Assembly (NCBI RefSeq): GCF_031844705.1
Contig: NZ_CP134609.1
Coordinates: forward strand, 5,208,001-5,272,000
Direction of reading: 5' to 3'
Length of the DNA stretch: 64,000 nucleotides
Origin: Streptomyces sp. ITFR-16
GTDB lineage: Bacteria; Actinomycetota; Actinomycetes; Streptomycetales; Streptomycetaceae
Below are positions 17,589 to 26,170 of this stretch, piece by piece. A program made the position numbers and the translations under genes. The number at the start of each line of letters is the position of its first letter. The stretch's first letter is position 1. The notes beneath the pieces are model-generated. The model had not been told where the DNA came from. It did not search any database and saw only the letters and a list, made by a program, of their open reading frames with translations.

Positions 17589-18179
17589 ATGCGTAAGAAG
17601 ACAGGTGCGGCCCTGGTGGGCCTCGCGGTGGCGGGCGTCTCGATGTTCGCCACCAGCAGCGCCAGCAGCCACGGCTACACCGACAACCCCATCAGCCGTC
17701 AGAAGCTGTGTGCCAACGGCACGGTGACGGGCTGCGGCAACATCCAGTGGGAGCCGCAGAGCGTCGAGGGCCCCAAGGGCTTCCCGGCGGCCGGCCCCGC
17801 CGACGGGGCGATCTGCTCCGGCGGTCACGGCGAGTTCGCGCAGCTCGACGACCCGCGCGGCGGCAACTGGCCCGCCACCCACGTCACCGCGGGCCAGGGC
17901 TTCAGCTTCCGCTGGCAGTTCACCGCCCGGCACGCCACGACGGACTTCCGCTACTACATCACCAAGAACGGCTGGGACCCCACCAAGCCGCTCAAGCGCT
18001 CCGACCTGGAGCCGCAGCCGTTCATGACGGTTCCGTACAACAACCAGCAGCCCCCGGCGACCCTGACCCAGCAGGGCACCATCCCCACCCAGAAGACCGG
18101 GAAGCACATCATCCTCAGCGTCTGGACGATCGCGGACACCGCCAACGCGTTCTACGCGTGCTCGGACGTTCAGTTCTGA
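17589..18179 (+). CDS. AA10 lytic polysaccharide monooxygenase (chitin/cellulose-binding)
   Basis: 196 residues, a single AA10 domain. The signal peptide ends SAS-S before HGYTDNP, so the mature N-terminus is His28, the first copper ligand; the second is His115 in TARHATTDF. Other family marks are GGHGEFAQLD, YYITKNGWDP and ILSVWTIADTANAFYACSDV. It oxidatively cleaves chitin or cellulose. GAGGAG (17575-17580) lies 8 nt before ATG 17589. DasR-type operators upstream point to chitin as the physiological substrate. There is no extra carbohydrate-binding module. Confidence 0.93.
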   Translation: MRKKTGAALVGLAVAGVSMFATSSASSHGYTDNPISRQKLCANGTVTGCGNIQWEPQSVEGPKGFPAAGPADGAICSGGHGEFAQLDDPRGGNWPATHVTAGQGFSFRWQFTARHATTDFRYYITKNGWDPTKPLKRSDLEPQPFMTVPYNNQQPPATLTQQGTIPTQKTGKHIILSVWTIADTANAFYACSDVQF

Positions 18180-18205
18180 CGCTGTGTCAGTTACCGTGCG
18201 GCGCC

Positions 18206-19900
18206 ATGGGAAGCGCAGGCACCGTCGCGGAGCTCGTACAGCGCCAGTGGGGTGACCACCGGCCCGGTCTGAGACATGAGGGCACCGTCCTCACTCACCA
18301 CCAGGTCGCCTCCGGCGCTGCCGCCCGGGCCGCGCTCCTGGCGGATCTGCTGCCGGCGGGCAGCGCACCGCATGTCGGGGTGCTGTTGGACAACACCCCT
18401 GAGTTTCCGCTGTGGTTGAGCGCGGCGGCCCTGGCCGGGGCCGCCGTTGCGGGCATCAATCCGACCCGCCGCGGTGCCGAGCCGGCCCGCGACATCCTGC
18501 ACACCGAGTGCCGGGTGCTGGTCACCGAGCGCGCCCATCTGCCGCTGCTCGACGGCCTGGCACTGCCGGACGTACGGGTGCTGGTCACCGACACCGACGC
18601 GTACGCCGCGCTCCTCGCCCCGTACGCCGGGGCCGGCCCGGCCGACACCGTACTGACCCGCGCGGTCCCCGGTACCCGGATGCTGCTCTACTTCACCTCG
18701 GGATCGACCGGCGCGCCCAAGGCGGCGATCTGCACCCAGGGCCGGCTGGCGGCGGCCGGGCACTCCCTCGTCGGCCACTTCGGGCTCGGACAGGACGACG
18801 TCCACTACATCTGCATGCCGATGTTCCACGGCAACGCGGTGATCGCCGACTGGGCCCCGGCCCTGTCCTCGGGCGCCGCCGTCGCCCTGCGGCGCCGCTT
18901 CTCGGCCTCCGCCTTCCTGCCGGACGTCCGCGCGCACGGCGCCACGTACTTCACCTATGTCGGCCGTGCCGTGCAGTACCTGCTGGCCACGCCGGAGCGC
19001 CCGGACGACCGGGAGCACCCGCTGCGGCTCGGCTTCGGCACCGAGGCGGGCGCCGCTGACGCGGCCCGCTTCCGGGAGCGCTTCGGGGTGCGGCTGGTCG
19101 AGGGGTACGGATCGTCGGAGGGCGGCGCGGCGATCCGGCGGACCCCGGACACCCCGGCGGGCGCGATCGGCAGGGCGGCCGACCGGGACGACCTCGCGGT
19201 GGTCGATCCGGAGACGGGCCGGGAGCGTGCGGCGGCGGTGTTCGGTGCGGGCGGCGAACTCGTCAACGGGGCCGAGGCGATAGGGGAGCTGGTCAACCGG
19301 GGCCGTACGCCCTTCGAGGGCTACTGGCGCAACGAGGCCGCGGACGCCGCCCGGGTGCGGGACGGCTGGTACTGGACCGGGGACCTGTTCTTCCGCGACA
19401 CCGAAGGCTTCCTGTACTTCGCGGGCCGTACGGAGGACCGGCTGCGGGTCGACAGCGAGAACCTGGCCGCCGCCATGATCGAGAACATCCTCGCCCGCTG
19501 GGCGGACGCGGCGGCCGCGGCGGTCCACGCGGTGCCCGACCCGGTGGCGGGGGACCAGGTGATGGCGGCGCTGGCGCTGCGGGACGGGGTCCGGTTCGAC
19601 CCGGAGGCGTTCGCCGCGTTCCTGCGGGACCAGCCGGACCTGGGGACGAAGATGGCCCCCCGGTTCGTCCGGATCGTGCCCGCCCTGCCGGTCACCGCCA
19701 CGAACAAGGTGCACCGGGCGCGGCTGCGCGACGAGGGGTTCTGGTCCGGGGGAGCGGTGTGGTGGAGCCCGGAGGGCTCCTCGTACACCCCGTTCGGGGA
19801 CGCGGAGCGGGCCGCTCTGGTCCGCGAGTACGAGGCCCACGGGCGGGCCGGTCTGCTGACGCCGATGACCGGCCGGGCCATCGGCCCGGCCGGTCGCTGA
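18206..19900 (+). CDS. Fatty-acyl-CoA synthetase / AMP-dependent ligase
   Basis: 564 residues of the ANL superfamily. The P-loop is YFTSGSTGAPKAA, followed by MPMFHGNA, the A5-type motif GYGSSEGG, and the hinge region around YWTGDLFFRDTEGFLYFAGRTEDRLRVDSENL. The C-terminal Lys region is NKVHRARL. It is similar to long-chain acyl-CoA synthetases of the FadD17 type. It would activate a carboxylic acid to acyl-CoA via acyl-AMP. The SD before ATG 18206 is weak. It stands alone after the LPMO gene, with no pathway partners nearby. Confidence 0.85.
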   Translation: MGSAGTVAELVQRQWGDHRPGLRHEGTVLTHHQVASGAAARAALLADLLPAGSAPHVGVLLDNTPEFPLWLSAAALAGAAVAGINPTRRGAEPARDILHTECRVLVTERAHLPLLDGLALPDVRVLVTDTDAYAALLAPYAGAGPADTVLTRAVPGTRMLLYFTSGSTGAPKAAICTQGRLAAAGHSLVGHFGLGQDDVHYICMPMFHGNAVIADWAPALSSGAAVALRRRFSASAFLPDVRAHGATYFTYVGRAVQYLLATPERPDDREHPLRLGFGTEAGAADAARFRERFGVRLVEGYGSSEGGAAIRRTPDTPAGAIGRAADRDDLAVVDPETGRERAAAVFGAGGELVNGAEAIGELVNRGRTPFEGYWRNEAADAARVRDGWYWTGDLFFRDTEGFLYFAGRTEDRLRVDSENLAAAMIENILARWADAAAAAVHAVPDPVAGDQVMAALALRDGVRFDPEAFAAFLRDQPDLGTKMAPRFVRIVPALPVTATNKVHRARLRDEGFWSGGAVWWSPEGSSYTPFGDAERAALVREYEAHGRAGLLTPMTGRAIGPAGR

Positions 19901-19908
19901 GGACACGC

Positions 19909-21468
19909 TCACACCTTCGCGGGGACCGGGGGCGCCAGGACCTCGGCGGGCTCGGTGGCCTCGGCGGTCCCGGTGGCGGCCGCCGGGCGGGTCGCCCGGC
20001 GCAGCAGGGTCGCGGCCAGCACCGCGCCCGCCAGCAGGATCGCGGCTCCGGCCACCGAGGCGAACTGCATGCTGTGCACGAAGGCCTCCCGGCCGGTCTC
20101 GATCAGCGAGCCGTCACCGGTGGACAGCGCACCCGGCAGCGTCTTGCGGGCCACCTCGGGCGCCGAGTCCGGCATGTCCGCCCCGTAGACCGCGGTCGCC
20201 ACGGCACCGAGGAGCGCCATGCCCAGCGCGCCGCCGAACTCCTGGCCGGTCTCCAGCAGCGAGGCCGCCGAACCCGCCTTCTCCGGGGGGCTGGTGGACA
20301 GCGCCAGGTCCGAGACCAGCGCCATCACGGTCACGATGCCGCAGCTCATCACGCCCGAACCGACGAGGAGCAGCCACAGGGAGTCCGTACCGGACAGGGC
20401 GAGGATGCCGAAGCCGGCAGCGGCGATGACGAAGCCGCCGCAGATGACGAAGGTGCGCTCGGTCCGCTGGGCGATCGCGGTGGCCGCCGGTGCGGCGGCG
20501 CCGACCGCCAGGGACGGGGCCAGGCTCCACAGCGCGGCCTCCATCGTGCTCATGCCGAGCACCGACTGCAGGTACTGGGTGGTGAAGAAGGCCGAGCCCA
20601 TCATCGCGAAGGCGGCCAGCGCGTTCAGACCGATTCCGACGCCGAAGCCTCGGCCCCGGAAGAGCTCCCGGCTGATCATCGCGTCGGTACGGCTGCGCTG
20701 GCGGCGGACGAAGAGCCAGCCGATGACCAGTCCGGCGGCGATGATCAGCGCCCGCTCGGTGTCCAGGCCCTGGGCGGCGCTCTCCTTGACCCCGTAGACG
20801 ACCGGCAGGACGGCGCCCATCGACAGCGGCACGCTCAGGAAGTCGAACCGGCCCGGGTTCGGGTCCTTGTACTCCGGCACCAGCAGCGGCACCAGGACCA
20901 GCAGCAGCACCATCGCGGGCACGTTGATCAGGAAGACCGAACCCCACCAGAAGTGCTCCAGCATCGCCCCGCTGAGCACGGAGCCCAGCGCGATGCCGCC
21001 CGCCATCGCGCCCGACCACATGCCGATGGCCTTCGCGCGCTGCTGCTCGTTGCGGAACATGTTGCGCACCAGGCCCATGGTCGAGGGCATCAGGGTCGCC
21101 CCGCCGACCCCGAGCAGGGCGCGGGCCGCGATCAGCATCTCCGGGCTGGAGGCGTAGGCGGCGCCGACCGACGCGGTGCTGAAGGCGAGGGCCCCGATCA
21201 GCAGCAGCCTCCGGCGGCCGATCCGGTCACCGAGCGAGCCCATCGTGATGAGGAGGCCGGCCAGGGCGAACGCGTACACGTCGAAGATCCAGAGCTGCTG
21301 GGTGGCGCTGGGGGCGAGGTCCCGGTCGATGGACGGGATCGCGAAGAAGAGGACGGACACGTCCATGGAGACCAGGAGGAGAGGGAGGAGCAGGACCACG
21401 AAGGCGGTCCACTCCCGACGGCCGGCGAGTTCGCCGGTGCTGGCGGTGGTGCTCGGAGGAGTCGTCAT
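19909..21468 (-). CDS. MFS drug exporter, 14-helix (EmrB/QacA type)
   Basis: 519 residues with about 14 hydrophobic segments. It has the DHA2 hallmarks: SMDVSVLFFAIPSIDRDL in helix 1, the GSLGDRIGRRR loop 2-3 motif, and a GxxxGxxLGG-like stretch (GGIALGSVLSG). The family exports cationic or lipophilic drugs using proton motive force. No SD is visible before the ATG, so it may be leaderless. Its upstream region carries paired CTGTTTTA-type repeats typical of a TetR operator, but no TetR gene is adjacent. It is convergent with the acyl-CoA synthetase, 8 bp between stops. Confidence 0.9.
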   Translation of the reverse strand: MTTPPSTTASTGELAGRREWTAFVVLLLPLLLVSMDVSVLFFAIPSIDRDLAPSATQQLWIFDVYAFALAGLLITMGSLGDRIGRRRLLLIGALAFSTASVGAAYASSPEMLIAARALLGVGGATLMPSTMGLVRNMFRNEQQRAKAIGMWSGAMAGGIALGSVLSGAMLEHFWWGSVFLINVPAMVLLLVLVPLLVPEYKDPNPGRFDFLSVPLSMGAVLPVVYGVKESAAQGLDTERALIIAAGLVIGWLFVRRQRSRTDAMISRELFRGRGFGVGIGLNALAAFAMMGSAFFTTQYLQSVLGMSTMEAALWSLAPSLAVGAAAPAATAIAQRTERTFVICGGFVIAAAGFGILALSGTDSLWLLLVGSGVMSCGIVTVMALVSDLALSTSPPEKAGSAASLLETGQEFGGALGMALLGAVATAVYGADMPDSAPEVARKTLPGALSTGDGSLIETGREAFVHSMQFASVAGAAILLAGAVLAATLLRRATRPAAATGTAEATEPAEVLAPPVPAKV

Positions 21469-21478
21469 GCCAAGGAAT

Positions 21479-21529
21479 ATACGGACGTATAAAACAGTTG
21501 TCTAGTACGTCTGTGTAAAACAGATGTAC
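21479..21529 (-). promoter_or_regulatory. Probable TetR-type operator of the MFS gene
   Basis: Read on the minus strand, two CTGTTTTA(C/T)AC repeats occur within 45 bp. The distal one forms an inverted repeat TACATCTGT..ACAGACGTA (about 21505-21528). The proximal copy sits about 12 bp before the MFS start. Layout fits autorepressor or drug-induced control; the regulator is not next door. Confidence 0.55.
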
Positions 21530-21550
21530 ATCTTCGCGGGCAGCACAAAA

Positions 21551-21591
21551 CACACGAGGCGGTCTCCGTTGAACGGAGACCGCCTCGTGTG
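21551..21591 (-). terminator. Hairpin terminator downstream of tRNA-Lys copy 2
   Basis: A perfect 18-bp stem (21551-21568 with 21574-21591) and 5-nt loop lie 7 bp beyond the 3' end of the leftward tRNA. Its stem sequence is unrelated to the terminators of copies 1 and 3. Confidence 0.88.
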
Positions 21592-21598
21592 GTGTCTG

Positions 21599-21672
21599 TG
21601 CGCCGCCAGGGACTCGAACCCCGGACCCGCTGATTAAGAGTCAGCTGCTCTAACCAACTGAGCTAGCGGCGC
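21599..21672 (-). tRNA. tRNA-Lys (CTT), copy 2
   Basis: Identical over all 74 nt to the copy at 13932, with the same anticodon loop CTCTTAA. The same GTCAGCAG octamer precedes it. TATTAT at 21687-21692 (minus strand) is a good -10 candidate about 15 bp upstream. Confidence 0.97.
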
Positions 21673-21763
21673 CTGCTGACTCGAAAATAATACCTGGTCC
21701 TCAGGGGTGCCGATGACACGTGCCCCGGGCCGCCGCGACACCCTCTCCCTCGAAGAAAGTCAG

Positions 21764-21796
21764 TTTCTTTCGTAAGTGATCTTCATTTTTGCGTAG
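21764..21796 (+). promoter_or_regulatory. Paired LacI-type operator motifs upstream of the regulator gene
   Basis: TTTCTTTCGTAAG (21764-21776) and TTTTTGCGTAG (21786-21796) share TTnTTkCGTA, with their CG steps exactly 21 bp apart. The first is a near-palindrome CTTtCGtAAG. The same pair with the same 21-bp spacing recurs upstream of the binding-protein gene at 22861, so the adjacent LacI-family protein probably binds both promoters. Confidence 0.65.
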
Positions 21797-21815
21797 ACCT
21801 TTGTAGGCTGAGCTC

Positions 21816-22826
21816 GTGACGAAACGACGACTCTCCGAGGTGGCCGAGTTCGCGGGTGTCAGCGAGGCGACGGTCAGCCGTGTCCTCAACGGCAGTCCGG
21901 ACGTGGCGAGCGCGACCCGCGACGCGGTGCTGAGCGCGCTGGACGTGAGCGGCATCGAGCGGCCGCTGCGCTACCGCGCCCCGCGCGCCGCGCTGATCGG
22001 GCTCGTGGTGCCCGATCTGCAGAACCCGATCTTCTCCGCGTTCACGGAGGCCCTCTGCGGGCTCCTCAACAAGCGCGGACTGATACCCGTGCTGTGCACC
22101 CGGACCGCCGACGGGGTCTCCGAGGCGCACTACATCGAGATGCTGCTCGACCAGAACATCGGCGGCATCGTCTTCATCGGCTCCAGCTACGCCGACGCCG
22201 GCCCCGCGCACGGCCGGGCGCTGCGGGAGCGCAAGGTGCCGATGGTGCTGCTCAACGCCGCCGACGAGAACCTGGGTGTGGCCCAGGTGCGGGTGGACGA
22301 CGCCCTGGCCGCCGAGCAGGCGCTGACGCATCTGGCCTCGCTGGGGCATGAGCGGATCGGGATGATCCTGGGGCCGCTGGGGCATGTGCCGTCGGCCCGG
22401 AAGCTGGCCGGTTTCGCGGGCTTCTGCCGTCGGCGCGGCCTCGCCCCGGACGACTGGCGCAGGCTCGTGGAGCATGCGCTGTTCACCATGGAGGGCGGCG
22501 CCACCGCGCTGCCCCGGCTGCTCGCCGAGGGGGTCACCGGCATTGTTTGCGCCAGTGACGCGCTCGCGCTCGGGGCGGTCCGCGGCGCCCGCCGGCAAGG
22601 GGTCTCGGTGCCCAAGGACCTTTCGGTCGTCGGCTTCGACGACTCCCCGTTCATGGTGGCCACCGAGCCCCCGCTGACCACGGCCAGGCAGCCCATCCAG
22701 GCCATGGCGACGGCGGCGGTGGCCGCGCTGACGGCGCAGATCGACGGCCACGCCACTGCAAACGAACTGATGATGTTCGACACCGAGCTGATCGTCCGGG
22801 GCTCGACCGCCGCACGCCCCCGCTGA
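21816..22826 (+). CDS. LacI-family regulator of the alpha-glucan locus
   Basis: 336 residues. The N-terminal HTH and hinge are VTKRRLSEVAEFAGVSEATVSRVLNGSPDV. The periplasmic-binding-like core has LIGLVVPDLQNPIFSAF, the effector-domain motif CASDALALGAVRGA, VVGFDDSPF and TTARQP. It starts at GTG 21816. It is transcribed in the same direction as the ABC-GH87-GH13 genes that follow after 143 bp, and both promoters carry the same paired motif, so it most likely represses itself and that operon until an imported oligosaccharide binds. Confidence 0.9.
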   Translation: MTKRRLSEVAEFAGVSEATVSRVLNGSPDVASATRDAVLSALDVSGIERPLRYRAPRAALIGLVVPDLQNPIFSAFTEALCGLLNKRGLIPVLCTRTADGVSEAHYIEMLLDQNIGGIVFIGSSYADAGPAHGRALRERKVPMVLLNAADENLGVAQVRVDDALAAEQALTHLASLGHERIGMILGPLGHVPSARKLAGFAGFCRRRGLAPDDWRRLVEHALFTMEGGATALPRLLAEGVTGIVCASDALALGAVRGARRQGVSVPKDLSVVGFDDSPFMVATEPPLTTARQPIQAMATAAVAALTAQIDGHATANELMMFDTELIVRGSTAARPR

Positions 22827-22860
22827 GCACGGGGGTGTTACCGCCCAAGGTCAAGAACAT

Positions 22861-22897
22861 TACTTTCTTGCGTTGATGCATTGACTTCTTGCGTAAC
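22861..22897 (+). promoter_or_regulatory. Paired LacI-type operator motifs upstream of the ABC operon
   Basis: TTTCTTGCGTTGA and TTCTTGCGTAAC have their CG steps at 22871 and 22892, 21 bp apart, matching the pair before the regulator gene. They lie about 75-110 bp before the lipoprotein start, a sensible position for repression. Confidence 0.68.
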
Positions 22898-22969
22898 GGC
22901 CTTCTACCTTCAGCGCAGCTCGAAGCGCCCGGGGTCCGACAGCCCCGAACCCAGGAAGGCACGATTCGT

Positions 22970-24343
22970 ATGGATGGCTCGCCCGGCATCAGCAGACGTC
23001 AGCTTCTCGTCCCGGCGACGGCCGTCGCCCTGTCCCTCGCCCTCACGGCCTGCGGCGGTTCCACCTCCCCGTCCTCCGGCGTGGACAAGAACGGCGTGGT
23101 GACGATCAGCGTCAACGGCATGCCCGCCAAGACCCAGCCGGTGGACCGCAAGAACTTCCTGGAGGACGTCAAGGCCTTCGAGAAGAGCCACCCGAAGATC
23201 AGGATCGACGCCCGCGAGGGCCAGATGGACCCCAAGACCTTCGCCGCGAAGCTCGCGGGCGGCCAGCTGGAGGACGTCTACTACGTCTACTTCACCGACC
23301 CGGCGGGGCTGATCCAGCGCCGCCAGGCCGCCGACATCAGCAAGTACATCGGCGACGTGCCGTACGCCGAGGACATCGACCCGGCCCTGCTCAAGGTCTT
23401 CAAGGACGCCGACGGCAAGACGTACGGCCTGCCCACCGGGAACTACTCGCTCGGCCTGCTCTACAACCGCGCCCTGTTCGAGAAGGCCGGACTCGACCCC
23501 GACAAGCCGCCGGCCACCTGGGAGGAGGTCCGCACCGCCGCCAAGCGCATCAGCGCGCTGGGCAACGGCACCGTCGGCTACGCCGACTACAGCAAGAACA
23601 ACCAGGGCGGCTGGCACCTCACCTCGTGGATCTACTCCATGGGCGGGGACGTCGCCACCCGGCAGAACGGCAGCTGGAAGGCGGCGTTCGACAGCGAGGC
23701 CGGCCACCAGGCCCTCCAGGCGCTGCACGACATGCGCTGGACCGACAACAGCATGGGCACCCGCCAGCTCCTGGAGATAGCCGACGTCCAGAAGATGATG
23801 GGCTCAGGCAAGCTCGGGATGTACATGGCGGGGCCCGACAACATCCCCACCATCGTCAAGCAGTTCGAGCGCGGCTACGAGGACTACGGGCTGGCCGCGC
23901 TGCCCGGCACCGCGACCCTCGGCGGCGGCGACGGCTTCATGTTCAACCCCAAGGCCTCCCCGGAGAAGATCAGGGCCGGCCTCACCTGGGTGCAGTGGAA
24001 GTACCTGCGCAGCCCCGAGCGCGAGGCGGTCGACAGCAAGCGGGCCAAGCGGGACGGCGTGCCGATCGGGCTCCCGCAGCCCCGGCTGTTCGCCGGTGAC
24101 ACCCAGGCCGAGATCGACCGCATCCACGCGCGGTACGCCAACACCCCGGTCGGCAACTACCGGCCGTTCGTCGAGCGCAACGCCCAGGTCGCGACCAAGG
24201 TCGAGCCGCCCAACGCCCAGCAGCTCTACACGATCCTCGACGGCGTCATGCAGTCCGTGCTGACCAAGAAGGACGCGGACATCGACACCCTTCTCAAGGA
24301 CGCGGCGAAGAAGGCCGACGCCGTCCTCGCCACGGTGAAGTGA
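22970..24343 (+). CDS. Sugar ABC transporter substrate-binding lipoprotein (Tat type)
   Basis: 457 residues, family 1 extracellular solute-binding protein. The N-terminus SRRQLLVPATAV is a twin-arginine signal followed by lipobox LTAC, so export is probably by Tat with lipid anchoring. AGGAAGG at 22953-22959 supports ATG 22970. The mature fold shows the usual sugar-binder features (YGLPTGNYSLGLLYNRALFEKAGL, NPKASPEKI). It is the first gene of the operon. The ligand predicted from the downstream GH87 enzyme is an alpha-1,3-gluco-oligosaccharide, which is inference. Confidence 0.88.
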   Translation: MDGSPGISRRQLLVPATAVALSLALTACGGSTSPSSGVDKNGVVTISVNGMPAKTQPVDRKNFLEDVKAFEKSHPKIRIDAREGQMDPKTFAAKLAGGQLEDVYYVYFTDPAGLIQRRQAADISKYIGDVPYAEDIDPALLKVFKDADGKTYGLPTGNYSLGLLYNRALFEKAGLDPDKPPATWEEVRTAAKRISALGNGTVGYADYSKNNQGGWHLTSWIYSMGGDVATRQNGSWKAAFDSEAGHQALQALHDMRWTDNSMGTRQLLEIADVQKMMGSGKLGMYMAGPDNIPTIVKQFERGYEDYGLAALPGTATLGGGDGFMFNPKASPEKIRAGLTWVQWKYLRSPEREAVDSKRAKRDGVPIGLPQPRLFAGDTQAEIDRIHARYANTPVGNYRPFVERNAQVATKVEPPNAQQLYTILDGVMQSVLTKKDADIDTLLKDAAKKADAVLATVK

Positions 24344-25239
24344 CGATGCCCGTGCCGCCGCTCGGCTCCCGGCTGCGCCGGACGGTCCGCGAGAACCTCG
24401 TCGCGTACCTCTTCCTCGCCGCAGGCGTGATCTGCTTCGCCCTGTTCTCCTGGTACCCGATCGTGCGCGGGGCGCTCCTCGGCTTCCAGCAGGTGACCTT
24501 CGCCCAGCCCGCCCAGTGGGTCGGACTGGACAACTTCCACCGGCTGTTCGACGACCCGCTCTTCCTCACCGCCTGGAAGAACACCGGCTACTTCACCCTG
24601 CTCGCCCTGGTCTTCGGCTTCGCGGCCCCGTTCGCCACCGCCGTCGTCCTGAACGAGCTGCGGCACGGCCGCTCGTACCTGCGGATGACCGTCTACCTCC
24701 CGGTCATGCTCCCGCCGATCGTCACCATGCTGCTCTGGCGCTGGTTCTACGACCCGGGCCCCGGGCTCTTCAACCACGTCCTGGGGGTCCTCCACCTCCC
24801 CGCCCAGCAGTGGCTGGAGTCGGAGAACCTCGCGATGGTCTCCCTGGTCCTCGTCTCCACCTGGGCCAACATGGGCACTACCACCCTGATCTACCTCGCC
24901 GCCCTGGGCGGCATCCCCGGCGAGCTCTACGAGGCGGCCGAGCTGGACGGCGCGTCCATCCGGCAGCGGCTGTGGCACGTCACGGTCCCGCAGATGCGCT
25001 TCATCCTGATGATCACGCTGCTGCTCCAGATCATCGGCACCATGCAGGTCTTCGTCGAACCCTTCGTCCTCACCGGCGGCGGACCCGACGACGCCACCGT
25101 CACCGTGCTCCTGCTGCTCTACCGCTACGCCTTCGTCTACAACGACTTCGGCATGGCCAGCGCCATGAGCACCCTGCTCTTCGTGGTGCTCGGACTCTTC
25201 GCGGGCGTCTATCTGCGCCTGACCCGGACCAAGGGCTGA
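24340..25239 (+). CDS. Sugar ABC transporter permease (MalF-like)
   Basis: 299 residues, six predicted membrane helices. The cytoplasmic EAA loop is YEAAELDGASIRQRLWHVTVP. GTG 24340 overlaps the lipoprotein stop (GTGA); ATG 24346 is an alternative two codons in. With the next gene it forms the membrane channel of a CUT1-type importer. No ATPase gene is in the operon, as is usual for Streptomyces CUT1 systems energised by MsiK. Confidence 0.9.
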   Translation: MTMPVPPLGSRLRRTVRENLVAYLFLAAGVICFALFSWYPIVRGALLGFQQVTFAQPAQWVGLDNFHRLFDDPLFLTAWKNTGYFTLLALVFGFAAPFATAVVLNELRHGRSYLRMTVYLPVMLPPIVTMLLWRWFYDPGPGLFNHVLGVLHLPAQQWLESENLAMVSLVLVSTWANMGTTTLIYLAALGGIPGELYEAAELDGASIRQRLWHVTVPQMRFILMITLLLQIIGTMQVFVEPFVLTGGGPDDATVTVLLLLYRYAFVYNDFGMASAMSTLLFVVLGLFAGVYLRLTRTKG

Positions 25240-25250
25240 GAGGAACCGCC

Positions 25251-26138
25251 ATGGCCGCCGAAACCCCCGTACGCACCCTGATCGCACCCGCCGAGATGAA
25301 CCGCCGCACCGGCCGGTTCCTCTACCGCTTCGTCCTCGTCCTCACCCTGACCGGCTTCACCCTCACCTTCGTCTTCCCGCTGTACTGGATGACGACCGGC
25401 GCGATGAAGTCGTCCGCCGAACTCGCCGACCCCAACCCCACGCTGGTCCCGCACAGCTGGCACCCCGGGAGCTACGCGGACGCCTGGACCAACGTGGGAC
25501 TCGGGCACTACTTCCTCAACACGCTGATCCTCGCCCTCGGCGCCTGGCTCACCCAGCTGCTCGTCGACGTCTCCGCCGCCTACGCGCTCTCCAAGCTGCG
25601 GCCGCTGCTGGGCAACGTGGTCCTCGGCATGATGCTGGCCACCCTGATGCTGCCGGTGTCAGCGCTGCTCGTGCCGACGTATCTGACCGTCGTCGACGTG
25701 CCGTTGTTGCACGTCAACCTGATCAACACGCCGTTCGCGATCTGGCTGCCCGCCGCCGCCAACGCCTTCAACATCTTCATCCTGAAACGGTTCTTCGACC
25801 AGATCCCCGCCGAACTCCTCGACTCCGCCCGGATCGACGGCGCCGGCACGCTCCGGATCCTGGTCTCGGTCGTGCTGCCGCTGTCCCGGCCGGTGCTCGC
25901 CGTCGTCTCGATCTTCGCGATCGTCGGCGTCTGGAAGGACTTCCTCTGGCCGATGCTCGTCCTGCCCGACGAGAACCGGCAGCCCATCACCGTCGCCCTC
26001 AACCGGCTGTCGGAGTTCATGCCCGCCAACCAGCTGCTGGCCGGCATGGCCATGGCCGCCGTTCCCCTGCTCGTCCTCTTCCTGATCTTCCAGCGCCACA
26101 TCATCGCGGGCCTCACCGCGGGCAGCCTCAAGGGCTGA
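25251..26138 (+). CDS. Sugar ABC transporter permease (MalG-like)
   Basis: 295 residues, six predicted helices. The EAA-type loop ELLDSARIDGAGTLRILVSVVLP is present, as is the C-terminal AGLTAGSLKG typical of MalG-type permeases. GAGAGGA sits about 6 nt before ATG 25251, 11 bp after the first permease. It pairs with that permease and with the Tat lipoprotein. Confidence 0.9.
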   Translation: MAAETPVRTLIAPAEMNRRTGRFLYRFVLVLTLTGFTLTFVFPLYWMTTGAMKSSAELADPNPTLVPHSWHPGSYADAWTNVGLGHYFLNTLILALGAWLTQLLVDVSAAYALSKLRPLLGNVVLGMMLATLMLPVSALLVPTYLTVVDVPLLHVNLINTPFAIWLPAAANAFNIFILKRFFDQIPAELLDSARIDGAGTLRILVSVVLPLSRPVLAVVSIFAIVGVWKDFLWPMLVLPDENRQPITVALNRLSEFMPANQLLAGMAMAAVPLLVLFLIFQRHIIAGLTAGSLKG

Positions 26139-26170
26139 ACTCCCCCCCCCCACAGGAAGGACACACTGCC

